A stretch of DNA of 64,000 nt from Nitrosomonas sp. Nm84 (GTDB lineage: Bacteria > Pseudomonadota > Gammaproteobacteria > Burkholderiales > Nitrosomonadaceae): the NCBI RefSeq assembly GCF_003201565.1, contig NZ_QJJP01000017.1, positions 1 through 64,000 of the forward strand, read 5' to 3'. The notes under the pieces were generated by a model. It did no database searches. It was not told the DNA's origin and worked only from the letters and a program-made list of their open reading frames with translations. Positions 44,090 through 53,383 of the stretch are shown here, piece after piece. Position 1 is the stretch's first letter. Each line of letters opens with the position of its first letter. Made by a program: the position numbers and the translations under genes.

Positions 44090-44890
44090 ATGATAAATAG
44101 TAAAAATCTAGCTATTCAGTGGATCGCAATATCATTAAGCCTGGGTATTTTAAGCTATTCCTCAATCAATAAAGCCGGTGGAATGGCTGTCATAGATATG
44201 GCAAATGTAAAACAATCCACCATTACAGCGATTGAAGCAATCAATCAAACTGAAAAGCAAATTGAGCAATACAGAACCCAGTTACAGCAGTATGAAAACA
44301 TGATTCGCAATACTTTGGCACCACCGGCTTATGTATGGGCGAAGGTAGAATACACCATGACTAAGCTAATAAATTTATCCAATTCCATACGGTATTATGA
44401 ACAACAATATGGAGGTCTAGACAGCTACATGCAACGGTTTCGTAATGTCGAATATTACCGTAGCTCATCTTGTTTCACTTTAGAGGAAAAATGTAGCGAT
44501 TCCGCCTGGAAACTATTACAGGATGGACAAAACACGAGTACAGACTCACAAAAACATGCTAATGATTCCCTTTTACGAGGGCTTAGTGAGCATCAAAATC
44601 AGATTCCTCTGGATGCGGCTCATTTGCAACTTTTACAGCAAAAAACTCAATCAGCTCAAGGGCAAATGGAAGCTTTTCAGTATGCCAATCAATTGGCCGC
44701 CTATCAAGCGAATCAGCTGTTGCAAATGCGTCAAATGCTGATAGCTCAGCACAATGCTTTCAATACAAAAAATCAGGCTGAGGTAGATCAAAAAGCCATG
44801 CAACAGGCCGCGCGTGAGGCAGCAACCAAGCGATTGAGTCCTGAAATATTACCTGCTGGTAGAAATTGGTCGGTAAGAGACGCTTTTTAA
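44090..44890 (+). CDS. trbJ: TrbJ (VirB5-like pilus/mating protein)
   Basis: The 266-residue secreted helical protein has a signal-like N-terminus (LAIQWIAISLSLGILSYSSINKAGG) followed by the TrbJ pattern VIDMANVKQSTITAIEAINQTEKQIEQYRTQLQQYENMIRNT and many Gln-rich helices. ATG 44090 is preferred to 44072 because CAGGAG lies 9 bp upstream of it. Confidence 0.88.
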   Translation: MINSKNLAIQWIAISLSLGILSYSSINKAGGMAVIDMANVKQSTITAIEAINQTEKQIEQYRTQLQQYENMIRNTLAPPAYVWAKVEYTMTKLINLSNSIRYYEQQYGGLDSYMQRFRNVEYYRSSSCFTLEEKCSDSAWKLLQDGQNTSTDSQKHANDSLLRGLSEHQNQIPLDAAHLQLLQQKTQSAQGQMEAFQYANQLAAYQANQLLQMRQMLIAQHNAFNTKNQAEVDQKAMQQAAREAATKRLSPEILPAGRNWSVRDAF

Positions 44891-44913
44891 AACACTAATC
44901 TAAGGAGATATCG

Positions 44914-45105
44914 ATGAAAAAGAGTGATTTGAGTATTGCAGTTATATGTTTACTGTCTTTGCTGCTTTTGTCAGGGTGTTATAAGGATGGCGATGGCAAG
45001 CTTGAATTGAAGGAGCCAAAGAAGGAATTAAGTGAAATGCCAGAAAGAAAGAGTTGGTTTGAAACACCAATATCTCAACAACCTACAAACGGATCGCAAG
45101 AATAA
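44914..45105 (+). CDS. trbK: entry-exclusion lipoprotein TrbK
   Basis: The 63-residue protein has a lipobox LLLLSGCYKDG, length and position as for TrbK of IncP plasmids, which blocks redundant transfer into a cell that already holds the element. AAGGAG lies upstream. Confidence 0.8.
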   Translation: MKKSDLSIAVICLLSLLLLSGCYKDGDGKLELKEPKKELSEMPERKSWFETPISQQPTNGSQE

Positions 45106-45137
45106 TTGTGCACTCTATGAATAAAGGGGTAAATAAG

Positions 45138-46226
45138 ATGTTCAGAACACCAGTTACCTTTTACTTCCTATTTTTTCTATTGTTCTTTTCTGCTGGTGCA
45201 TTTGCCGAACTTGCCTATATTGATCCAGCAACCAATCAAAGTGTTTTGGATCAAGTTGTTAATAAGTTTCAAGGCAAAGTTAAATCCTGGCAAAATATTA
45301 TCCAGGCTGCAGCCGAGCGTTTGTTCTGGACGTTGGTGCTGATTTCAATGGTCTGGACATTTGGCATGATGCTATTGCGTAAAGCCGATATAGGAGATTT
45401 CTTTGCTGAATTTACTCGTTTCATTATTTTTACAGGGTTTTATTTCTGGCTGCTGACCAATGCCGTATCGGGCCACAATATTGCGGGCACTATCATAGAT
45501 TCGATGCAGCAATTAGGTGGAACTGCCGCCGGTTTGCCGAGTGGTGCCAGTCATTCCAGTATTATGGATATAGGTGTTTTAATCTGGAACCAGGCAACAC
45601 ATAGTCTTACATTCATGCAGCCTATGGATAGTTTGATGGGTTTTGTTATTTCGTTGATTATTTTAATTATCCTGGCTGTAATTGCAGTCAATATGTTGCT
45701 CTTGCTGATCTCATCCTGGGTACTCATGTATGCAGGTATCTTCTTTTTAGGTTTTGGTGGAGCGCGCTGGACATCCGACATCGCCATTAACTACTTTAAA
45801 ACAGTCCTGGGTATCGGTATTCAATTATTTGTGATGCTTCTGATCGTTGGCATTGGCAGTGATCTGTTATCCAGTTTTTACGCCAAAATGGGTAAAAATG
45901 TTATGAATTATGAAGAACTGGCGGTTATGCTGATTTTTACGATTGCATTTTTTGTATTGATTTCCAGATTACCATCGTTACTGGCTGGCATTATAACGGG
46001 TAGTAGCATAGGCTCGAGCACTGGAATTGGCAGCTATGGCGCCGGTGGTTTTATGGCAGCGGCAGGTACCGCTGCAGCTGTTGCATCTTATGGTGGATCA
46101 CTGGCAGCCGATCGGTTAGCAGCGGCAAGAAGTACGGGACCGGATGCTTTACGTAGTGCTATTGAAAAGGGTCAGGCTCAGGAATCTGCGGGTATGAACA
46201 ATATTTCGCAAGGAGGGGGTAAATGA
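45138..46226 (+). CDS. trbL: VirB6-type polytopic membrane protein TrbL
   Basis: The 362-residue protein has a signal segment (TFYFLFFLLFFSAGAFA) and about six further membrane segments, then a Gly/Ala/Ser-rich tail (GIITGSSIGSSTGIGSYGAGG...). It forms the inner-membrane channel part. It is shorter than RP4 TrbL, mainly in the tail. ATG 45138 is preferred because GGGGT lies ~9 bp upstream; in-frame ATG 45117 lacks one. Confidence 0.88.
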   Translation: MFRTPVTFYFLFFLLFFSAGAFAELAYIDPATNQSVLDQVVNKFQGKVKSWQNIIQAAAERLFWTLVLISMVWTFGMMLLRKADIGDFFAEFTRFIIFTGFYFWLLTNAVSGHNIAGTIIDSMQQLGGTAAGLPSGASHSSIMDIGVLIWNQATHSLTFMQPMDSLMGFVISLIILIILAVIAVNMLLLLISSWVLMYAGIFFLGFGGARWTSDIAINYFKTVLGIGIQLFVMLLIVGIGSDLLSSFYAKMGKNVMNYEELAVMLIFTIAFFVLISRLPSLLAGIITGSSIGSSTGIGSYGAGGFMAAAGTAAAVASYGGSLAADRLAAARSTGPDALRSAIEKGQAQESAGMNNISQGGGK

Positions 46227-46254
46227 TGGATAAGGCATTTAAGCGATTCGCTTG

Positions 46255-46698
46255 ATGATGGATTTGCCGCCGGACATGCAGGAAAGGGTAGTGTGCTCAA
46301 TTACAGCCGCCATCAAGTATGAAATACCAGCCAATATCTTACTCGCGATAGCCGAGAAAGAGGGCGGCAAACCGGGGCAATTTGTGCGTAACAGTAACGG
46401 TACTCATGATGTTGGCTCAATGCAGTTTAATACTTTGTTTCTTCAAGATTTATCCAAATATGGCATTACGCCAGATCATGTAGCCAATGCGGGTTGTTAT
46501 GCCTATGATCTGGCTGCTTGGCGAGTGCGGCTACATATCAAGAACGATAAAGGTGATATCTGGACGAGAGTAGCTAACTATCATTCGCGTACTCCAAAAT
46601 ATAATGCAAAGTATCGCGCTGATTTGATTGTCAGGGCGGTCAAGTGGGCGGACTGGTTGGAAGATCGATTCCTTTCGTCAAATACCCATAATCAGTAA
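46255..46698 (+). CDS. trbN: lytic transglycosylase TrbN (VirB1 type)
   Basis: The ~147-residue protein has the transglycosylase-like fold: ILLAIAEKEGGKPGQFV with the catalytic Glu, DVGSMQFNT, and IWTRVANYHSRTPKYNAKY. It opens the cell wall for the channel. A strong GGAGGGGG site lies upstream of a 10-codon frame (46223-46255, MMDKAFKRFA) whose stop overlaps the trbN start, suggesting coupled translation or a lost original start. No gene for TrbM lies between trbL and trbN. Confidence 0.85.
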   Translation: MMDLPPDMQERVVCSITAAIKYEIPANILLAIAEKEGGKPGQFVRNSNGTHDVGSMQFNTLFLQDLSKYGITPDHVANAGCYAYDLAAWRVRLHIKNDKGDIWTRVANYHSRTPKYNAKYRADLIVRAVKWADWLEDRFLSSNTHNQ

Positions 46699-46985
46699 GA
46701 GAACTTTTCCGAAAAATCTTTGGATAAAGCTGTAGATGAATGCGCTAAGTTATAGGGGGAATAAGCTCTCGATTTTTTACAAAAAAGGCGCAGCAGATTG
46801 TGTGGGCAATGTTAATTAGTCGTTATATGGATATTCTAAACAGGTGCTTAATAATTTATGTTTAAAGATAGCATCTAATTCATGCCTTTTTCGTGAGTTA
46901 GTCATTTAATAAATGCATTTACTATACCATCCATGTTAAATGCTAGAAATTCTTACAGATATTATATTTAATATGGATTTATTCA
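46699..46985. other. intergenic, ICE right boundary zone
   Basis: 287 bp, AT-rich, with no gene. The ICE backbone ends with trbN and chromosomal flgB begins at 46986, so the right boundary should lie here. I find no copy of the tRNA 3' fragment seen at 7043-7091. A 9-of-10 match to the ATATAACGAA motif occurs at 46819-46828. Confidence 0.4.
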
Positions 46986-47405
46986 ATGATTAGCAAACTT
47001 GATAATGATAAGGAGTTGAATTTATACCACCAAGCTTTGAATTTAAGAGCTGCAAGGCAAGAATTACTTGCAAGCAATGTGGCTAATGCAGACACTCCTA
47101 ATTTTAAGGCGAGAGATATTGATTTCTCTAGTGTACTGCGTGAAAAACTTTCATTAACAACAAATATAACCCAGGTTGGTTTAATAACAACATCATCAGG
47201 GCATATTAGTACCAGTCCAGCAGGGATCCTCGGAGGCGATAACTTGTTATATCGTGTTCCTTTGCAACCAAGTGCAGATGGAAACACAGTAGATATGAAT
47301 ATGGAGCGTACCCAGTTTGCCGATAACTCGATTAAATATGACGTGATCCTAACACTTATTAAGGATAAGTTTGACGACTTATCCTTAGCCATGCAGGAGA
47401 GATAA
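46986..47405 (+). CDS. flgB: flagellar basal-body rod protein FlgB, orphan
   Basis: The 139-residue protein shows the FlgB pattern: YHQALNLRAARQELLASNVANADTPNFKARDIDF and the C-terminal GNTVDMNMERTQFADNSIKYDVILTLI. FlgB forms the proximal rod of the flagellum. It is followed only by the first codons of flgC, so the rest of the flg operon is missing here and the gene is probably non-functional in this location. It begins 290 bp after trbN. Confidence 0.88.
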   Translation: MISKLDNDKELNLYHQALNLRAARQELLASNVANADTPNFKARDIDFSSVLREKLSLTTNITQVGLITTSSGHISTSPAGILGGDNLLYRVPLQPSADGNTVDMNMERTQFADNSIKYDVILTLIKDKFDDLSLAMQER

Positions 47406-47407
47406 AT

Positions 47408-47455
47408 ATGTGTATATTTGTTGTAATAGACATCACAATCTCACCGCTTGAATAA
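47408..47455 (+). pseudogene. flgC: flgC, first codons only
   Basis: After AGGAGA at the end of flgB an ATG opens MCIFVVIDITISPLE and stops. The first four residues fit the usual FlgC start (M-S-x-F) and then similarity ends, so the flagellar operon is broken at about 47420. Confidence 0.5.
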
Positions 47456-47895
47456 GTGTAATAAGCATAGGTAACGTAGAATTTGCTGCCAAACCACCGT
47501 GCTTGACCGCCCACGGTACGTTTTGCTATATAGGGCTTACTCAGAAATTCAGCGATCAGTCATACACTGCCAAATAAAGATTCTGGTTTGAGATGAATTG
47601 GCAGGCACGCGCAACCCCAATTTCTCTGAGCATGCTCTTTTCTGTCACCCCAATTGCTATTTTGACAGCAAATTTCTTCAGACAAATAAAAACTCGCACC
47701 AAAATGAGCAGATTCATGACCAAGAAAATGCTATTAATCCATGCGCAGAAGTATCAGCTTGCTTGGCTCGAATATGGATACCTCCAAAAGCCGAGAAAAA
47801 ATCCCGTGAAGATAAGCCGAAGCTTTTCATGAGCAATTATATGTTATAGAAGAGTATCTATTTTTCTGTATTTCAGGCAATTCAGCCCATTTTAT
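47456..47895. other. unassigned junction sequence
   Basis: 440 bp with two overlapping open frames of about 80 codons (47593-47832, 47598-47849) that show no domain or ribosome site. I read it as debris between the flagellar break and the IS remnant. Confidence 0.3.
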
Positions 47896-48994
47896 ACTTA
47901 TGATCTAGACAAGACCTGCTCGTTTTGTCCAGAATCGTAGCCGCTTCATATTGTAGATAAGGTTTACCCGATGCGGATTTGAGCTCTCGTGATTCCGATG
48001 GTTCTGATTATCAACCCCATACGATCTTAGAGTTCTGCAAAGACATGTTCTACCCAGGCGCGATCTGAATGTCAGTGTGTTGGTGCAGACCAAGTGCTCG
48101 GGCCTGGGTTCGCCTTTGGGTTTTTTGTGGTGGATTTTCGATGTCAGGCTCTTTCCAATCAGTATTTGCTTATTCCTGGCAGACTGGTAAGCTGTATCCG
48201 CATAAACCGTGGCATTGAGTCTATCAAGCTCTCCAGTTGCGCCCCATCGTGAGTTGATGGCGGGTGTGACTGTCCATTTGCGGATAAAACTGAAATGATT
48301 GTCGATACTGATGTGATCCTTATAGCCAAACTCAGGTATCGCCAGATCAACAAGTTTGCGTCTATCTTCTTTGATTTTTGCCTTGCTCTATTTCACTATC
48401 CAGCGCGCATCGATATCCTTTTGTGCTGCTTTCGCAGGATTGGCCCGAATTTCGCTGGCCAGCTTACCTGCTTTGATGGCATCTTTCTCTTCCTGATTGT
48501 TATGCTGATGTGGGGCTTTGATGGAAGCATCCATCAATTGTCCGCTCAGGGCAACATAGCAACCGCTGCGTAGGCACCCATCGAATTGATCAAAAAGCGC
48601 GTTGATCGCTCATGCTTTGGCTAACGATTCATAAAAGTCGCGAATGGGATTGGTATCCGGTCACTTAATCCCAGTCCAAAAAACCGCATCCACTTCAGGC
48701 GGTCACGTATATAAAACTCATACAGTTCGTATGACAAGCTATTATGCGCCTGCAGTATCAGAATCTTGAACACCAACACGTGATTAAAGGCAAGCCTTCC
48801 GCCACGACGGCGATCTCTCGACGAACAACTTGACCCAAGAGGGGACGGAATTGCTCAAAATCAACTATTGATTCCAACTCATTCAATCTATGACCTTTCT
48901 CCGACAACTTCGCCATGCGTTCGTCCAGATCAAATAATCCAAATTGATTCATGCCTTTCTTCAACCTCCGGTTCCTTAGTGATTCTTCTATCAA
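47896..48994 (-). pseudogene. IS5-type transposase, multiple frameshifts
   Basis: The N-terminus is intact (MNQFGLFDLDERMAKLSEKGHRLNELESIVDFEQFRPLL at 48994-48760). Fragments in other frames follow leftward: GQLMDASIKAPHQHNNQEEKDAIKAGKLASEIRANPAKAAQKDIDARW, a stop, KIKEDRRKLVDLAIPEFGYKDHISIDNHFSFIRKWTVTPA, and VYADTAYQSARNKQILIGKSL with the expected Asp of the DDE triad. At least three frame breaks or stops are needed, so it is dead. Confidence 0.75.
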
Positions 48995-49135
48995 ATAGAG
49001 ATTATGACAAAGTTATTAGGTTTTCGGTGGTGTCCAACTTCAATCCTGGCAAATTTCACGCTTTTTGAATGCCATTCAACGTCAGTATTCGGCAATATTC
49101 AGAGACGGCTACTTATTTGGAGTTTCCTTCGGATT

Positions 49136-51856
49136 TTAAAACCGATAACTCCAGGTTGCCGACAACATTCCCTTACGATCCAGCTGGAATCCGTTGAAAT
49201 CATTCCTAACCGGTTGTATCCATTCAAAGCCGAAACGGTTACCGGCAAACCGCCCGCCCGGGATGATGGCATTCAGCCCCAACCCGATATCCCAGAATTG
49301 TCCGCCATAATTTGCGGGAAAATCCATCGGGCCAATACGCGCGTTGAACGCATCAAAGTCCCGGTGTACCGCGCCTTGCAAGGTATACGCACCACGCACT
49401 GAAGCGGTCAACCACTGCGTCAAGTCATAACCGCCCCAGGTTGTCGCCTGAAACATATCGCCCAGGCGATAACCCGATTTGTTTTTTTCTTCCAGTCGCT
49501 TCACACCGCTGAGTTGCGCACCCCAGGACCAGCGGCTCTTCTCACCGGCATACGTCAGACTGGGCATGAAATCCCAAGTACCGCTGCCGAGTTGCATGCC
49601 GAAATGGATCAATCCGCCATCAATCTTGGCCATGCGGCGTAATTCGATATCCACCTTTCCGGTCGGTGCGCTGAGTCCCAGATTCATATGGACGCGATGA
49701 CCTGGAATATTAATCAGCTTAACTAATGATGAAAAATACGTATCCCCAACAGCACCGGTTTCATGACCTGCCGCGCCGGTATGTTCATGCACACCCGGTG
49801 CAGCGGGCGGCGCTCCGGACAGTCTGCGCAGATTCATATCCATGTCCATGAATGTGGGCATCAGCATGACGTTCCACCATTTGGTGGGTGCATACATGAT
49901 ATCGAGCATATGCATGCGCATGTTCATAAAAGTCGGCGTAAACCGGCACGGCGAAGCATCGCTGCAACCCTGATCGACAATCGTCTGGTCAGCCACGCTA
50001 TGGGTACCATGCATCATATTCCCACCGGTCCAGTTATACATAAACCGGTATCCCGCCATGAAATCCCCCGGCTTATCGAGCATATGGCCAAACATGATAC
50101 CCGCAGGAGGGATTTTGTGATGGTGATGCGAGGAAGCATGAACATGGGATCCGGAAGATCCGCTGGAACCACCGATCGGCAGCGAAGTAGTCGGTTCAAT
50201 ATCAAACTTTATCGCCGCATTCGCCACATAGTAATCGAAATCAGCAAAACTGTTATTTCCACTGCCTATCTGCATCGAACTGGCGCGGGTGTAGTATTCA
50301 AAACCGGTTTCCAACGCGACGCCTTTAGCGAGCATCTTACTCAATACCACGCCACCGCTTAATGCGCCAAAACCCGCCAGACGATGATCACTGGAAAAAT
50401 TTTCGGGTAATTTTCCGGCATCATAAGTAATGAATTTGGGTTGCACGGTTTGAGACAAGGCATCGTCAATCCGATTACCATTCTGGTCTACATAATTAAA
50501 AAAGCCGTCACGAAAATATTGCTCATTAGGATTTTTGGGATTGAAAAAAATTTCCCGCCCCAGACTATCAACTGCTTGTTTCTGAAAAGCTTGTTGTGAG
50601 AATAAATAAGGCCGATAAAAACTGGCAGCATCTTGCGAGTAATAGCGAATGCGCGGTGTCAATGTCCATCCGCTGCCAAGCGGCTGTACCCAATTTGCAT
50701 CAAAGGTATGCGTATTGACGCCCCAATCGTCTACCGACAACCGGTAACCAAGATGTAAGGCCGCATTAAACGGGCTGATATAGTGAATATACTTTGTATT
50801 TAAGGCCACCTGATTACGAATATCCGGTCGCTGTTCGATCAGTGCGCGTACCTTACCGGTAATTAAATCCGATTGTCCATTATTCAATTCAGCCGGATCA
50901 ATAAAAATGATCGACATCGTTTTATAAGGATTCTCCTGAAAGCCATTGCTATGGGTATAGCCAATATTGACATCCAGCAATGCGTTCTTGGTCAACACCT
51001 GTGACACACCGACATTCGCTACCCAGTCCTGCCGATTGCCTTGCAGGATCTCGGAACCACCACGGCTTACAATCTGTGGCAAATAGGCAGTCTTCGTTAT
51101 ATAAGGGGACGAATCATGATCGAGGATTGCGCCAATTTCACTATGCGTATATCCGCCATTAAACTTAACACTGGTCAACTTCTGGTTAAAATCAAGGCGT
51201 CCGCCAATACTGCCAAAACTTGACTTATAGTCACGCTCTCGTGAAAAGCCACCTGCCACATTGATGGCTGCTTCATTCCATTCATGACTTAAGCCGAAAG
51301 TGGCTTGTCGGCGCGTTTCCGGCGAGGCTGATGACATGACCATCACGGATCGGGTATCGACGACTCCCAATGATTGTTTCGTGATGGGATCTAGTCCAAT
51401 GGGATTTAGATCACGATCTAACAGCACATTGCTCTGTAGAAGAGGAGAGGCACCAACCACTACGCCATTATTGAAATACGGACGATTACCGCCATCGGTA
51501 GCCAATGGGGTCGTTGTCACGGGTGTTGCGCCCGACCAGGTATCTTGCGTATAACCAAAAGAAAATTTCGTGCGGTCTGTCAGTGAAAAAATACCAATGC
51601 CATGCAAAACGTCGGCGCTGATTGGTTTTAGGCTTGGAACGCCATACAGATTACGCTCGCCTTCCTGGTAGCGGCTATATTGAAAATTGATCCGGTCTTT
51701 TCCTACGGCATGCCCAGGTGTTATTAACAGACCTGGCAATACCAATGCGGCAGATGTCAATGCATGGAGCGTATTTCTTGATTTTACAGACGAGACTTCC
51801 GGATCGCTCAACTGATGGCTGCCACCCTGGCGCTGCGGCATTCTATTCCGTTGCAA
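49136..51856 (-). CDS. DUF3570 outer-membrane protein with C-terminal transporter-like barrel
   Basis: The 906-residue protein has a signal-like N-terminus (LHALTSAALVLPGLLITPGHA), a DUF3570 beta-barrel region (to ~570) and a His/Met-rich linker (SHVHASSHHHHKIPPAGIMFGHMLDKPGDFMAGYRFMYNWTGGNMMHGTHS). A second beta-rich region rich in Met (MNMRMHMLDIMY, MLMPTFMDMDMN) ends in ATWSYRF with a terminal Phe, as outer-membrane proteins do. Met/His clusters point to copper or another soft metal. The TTG at 51856 has AGGTG 7 bp upstream; ATG 51841 is the alternative start. It is the last gene of a minus-strand set with DUF4266 and TlpA. Confidence 0.75.
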   Translation of the reverse strand: MQRNRMPQRQGGSHQLSDPEVSSVKSRNTLHALTSAALVLPGLLITPGHAVGKDRINFQYSRYQEGERNLYGVPSLKPISADVLHGIGIFSLTDRTKFSFGYTQDTWSGATPVTTTPLATDGGNRPYFNNGVVVGASPLLQSNVLLDRDLNPIGLDPITKQSLGVVDTRSVMVMSSASPETRRQATFGLSHEWNEAAINVAGGFSRERDYKSSFGSIGGRLDFNQKLTSVKFNGGYTHSEIGAILDHDSSPYITKTAYLPQIVSRGGSEILQGNRQDWVANVGVSQVLTKNALLDVNIGYTHSNGFQENPYKTMSIIFIDPAELNNGQSDLITGKVRALIEQRPDIRNQVALNTKYIHYISPFNAALHLGYRLSVDDWGVNTHTFDANWVQPLGSGWTLTPRIRYYSQDAASFYRPYLFSQQAFQKQAVDSLGREIFFNPKNPNEQYFRDGFFNYVDQNGNRIDDALSQTVQPKFITYDAGKLPENFSSDHRLAGFGALSGGVVLSKMLAKGVALETGFEYYTRASSMQIGSGNNSFADFDYYVANAAIKFDIEPTTSLPIGGSSGSSGSHVHASSHHHHKIPPAGIMFGHMLDKPGDFMAGYRFMYNWTGGNMMHGTHSVADQTIVDQGCSDASPCRFTPTFMNMRMHMLDIMYAPTKWWNVMLMPTFMDMDMNLRRLSGAPPAAPGVHEHTGAAGHETGAVGDTYFSSLVKLINIPGHRVHMNLGLSAPTGKVDIELRRMAKIDGGLIHFGMQLGSGTWDFMPSLTYAGEKSRWSWGAQLSGVKRLEEKNKSGYRLGDMFQATTWGGYDLTQWLTASVRGAYTLQGAVHRDFDAFNARIGPMDFPANYGGQFWDIGLGLNAIIPGGRFAGNRFGFEWIQPVRNDFNGFQLDRKGMLSATWSYRF

Positions 51857-51895
51857 ATTTCATTCACCTAGAAACAACGTTTAACGGGGATTCGC

Positions 51896-52129
51896 TTAGT
51901 AGCAACCACAACCGCCGCCACCTGACGAGGATTTATGGCTTGGCGCTGCCTCGCGGCTGCTGTAGTTATGTGATTGTAATTCACTTTGCAGCGGATGTGG
52001 ATCCAATTCCATCTGAGGTTTCGCAAGAATGCCGCGTTCCCATGGCGCTATATTGACACAACCGGTTCCCCCAATACCCATTGCGAGTAATGATCCGAAA
52101 ATCGTTGCGTAATAGCGAATTTTTCTCAT
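51896..52129 (-). CDS. DUF4266 lipoprotein
   Basis: The 77-residue protein has a lipobox-like MGIGGTGCVNIAPWERGILAKPQM, the DUF4266 hallmark, then a His/Ser-rich segment and a C-terminal GGGGCGCY. DUF4266 genes regularly accompany DUF3570 and TlpA-like genes. The conserved Gly-Cys tail may bind metal or be modified. ATG 52129 is used; an upstream TTG (52141) is possible. Confidence 0.75.
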   Translation of the reverse strand: MRKIRYYATIFGSLLAMGIGGTGCVNIAPWERGILAKPQMELDPHPLQSELQSHNYSSREAAPSHKSSSGGGGCGCY

Positions 52130-52163
52130 GAAGGAAGGCAAATTTAGAAAAATCCCTCTATGT

Positions 52164-52670
52164 CTAAGGCTCCATCACCAGTTGCGTAATCAATGCACGC
52201 AATTTTTCCGATTCATCAGGACGAAATCCTTGATGAATATGGCGGATGTTTCCTTTCCGGTCAATTAAATAGGAAGTTGGCATTGCCATCACTTCCAGGC
52301 CTTTGGCGCATTGTTTGCTTGGATCCGCAACAATCGAAAAATCGACTGGATTTTTAGCAAGAAAATCCTCGGCGTCTGCAATTTTCTCATCCAGATTAAT
52401 ACCAATTACGTGCAAGCCTTTATCTTTCAGCTCATGATCCAGTTGATTCAGAAACGGAAAAGACTTGACACAGGGAGGGCACCACGATGCCCAGAAATCC
52501 ATGTAGACAACCTTCCCCTTCAATTCTTGCAGATCATGCGCAGGCTTGCCATCCAATGTCGTCAATGTACAAGCAGACGATACCTGCTTCAGGTGTTCTG
52601 CAAGTGACGCTGTTGCAAACAAACTCAACACTGGAATTATAAAAAACAACAATTTTATTTTCTTAATCAT
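52164..52670 (-). CDS. TlpA-like periplasmic thioredoxin
   Basis: The 168-residue secreted protein has a signal peptide (KLLFFIIPVLSLFATASLA) and a thioredoxin-type active site WASWCPPCV, with the cis-Pro region MAMPTSYLIDRKG. TlpA-type proteins reduce periplasmic disulfides, often for copper-protein maturation. ATG 52670 gives a normal signal peptide; ATG 52703 would add 11 unlikely residues. It heads the TlpA-DUF4266-DUF3570 group. Confidence 0.85.
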   Translation of the reverse strand: MIKKIKLLFFIIPVLSLFATASLAEHLKQVSSACTLTTLDGKPAHDLQELKGKVVYMDFWASWCPPCVKSFPFLNQLDHELKDKGLHVIGINLDEKIADAEDFLAKNPVDFSIVADPSKQCAKGLEVMAMPTSYLIDRKGNIRHIHQGFRPDESEKLRALITQLVMEP

Positions 52671-52794
52671 TGTCCTGGTACCCTCATTAATTACTTGAAT
52701 CATTTGACAATACTATCCAATCGTCTTCCAGGTTCATACTATAAGAAATTGGGGTATCAAATAAATCACGATTTAGCATTCAAGAAGTCAAGAA

Positions 52795-53256
52795 TCACTC
52801 AAATTGTTTGACATTAATATCTGTTCCGGTATGAATACCTGTTGCTGTCTTACAATGATAGTCGACGACAAATTGTCTTGCGCCCACATCGGTTTTGTTT
52901 ACCACCAACAAATAAACCCCGTTCCCTCCTTGCAGTATAATGGATGGACTTGGATTTGCATCCCCTGAAACTGTATCGCTGACACTAATCGCCCTGTCAC
53001 CCTTTAGCAACAGCAAATTAACCAATAAATGTTCCACTGGGGCAGAGAGGTCTATGATATCGGCTTCTAAATAATCAGCCGGTCCATTGCCGTTATCAAA
53101 GCAGGTGATTTGCGCATAACCGGTAAAATTTCTAACGGTACCCGTTGGATCCAATACTGCACCACCTTCATCCGCCCCACTGAGCTGCGCATAACCTATC
53201 GTATACGCCAACATGAAAATGCTAATTGATAATTTCTTCAAGATGTTGGGTTGCAT
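52795..53256 (-). CDS. secreted hypothetical protein, 153 aa
   Basis: A signal peptide (LSISIFMLAYTIGYAQLSGA) precedes a beta-rich domain with two Cys (ITCFDNG, DYHCKTATG) that could form a disulfide. I do not recognise a family. About 100 bp upstream lies a palindromic 24-bp repeat shared with the upstream region of the next secreted protein gene, so the two are probably co-regulated. Confidence 0.7.
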   Translation of the reverse strand: MQPNILKKLSISIFMLAYTIGYAQLSGADEGGAVLDPTGTVRNFTGYAQITCFDNGNGPADYLEADIIDLSAPVEHLLVNLLLLKGDRAISVSDTVSGDANPSPSIILQGGNGVYLLVVNKTDVGARQFVVDYHCKTATGIHTGTDINVKQFE

Positions 53257-53355
53257 AATTAATTCTCCTTATGTCGCAAAGACACATTAAGCTATTTTTG
53301 GAACTACACCTTTATCGTACTACCTAATCTTATTATCTTGTTCAGACAAACAAAT

Positions 53356-53379
53356 AGCAATGCGACAAAATGTCGCACC
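53356..53379. promoter_or_regulatory. 24-bp palindromic repeat, copy 1
   Basis: The core TGCGACA-AAA-TGTCGCA (53361-53377) is a perfect palindrome with a 3-base spacer. The surrounding 24 bp is identical to 54341-54364. It lies 100 bp upstream of the 153-residue secreted protein gene. Probable operator of a dimeric regulator. Confidence 0.7.
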
Positions 53380-53383
53380 TCAA

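Noticed and set aside
46819..46828. near-copy of the ATATAACGAA motif after trbN
   Set aside because: Only 9 of 10 bases match and there is no operon downstream for it to control.
46699..46985. search for the right attachment copy of the tRNA fragment
   Set aside because: No stretch matching the 49-bp fragment was found, so the right ICE end is not defined.
47593..47849. two overlapping ~80-codon frames at the junction
   Set aside because: No ribosome site or recognisable motif; treated as debris.
51093..51102. fifth exact ATATAACGAA (inverted) copy
   Set aside because: It is inside the DUF3570 coding region, outside the ICE; probably chance.
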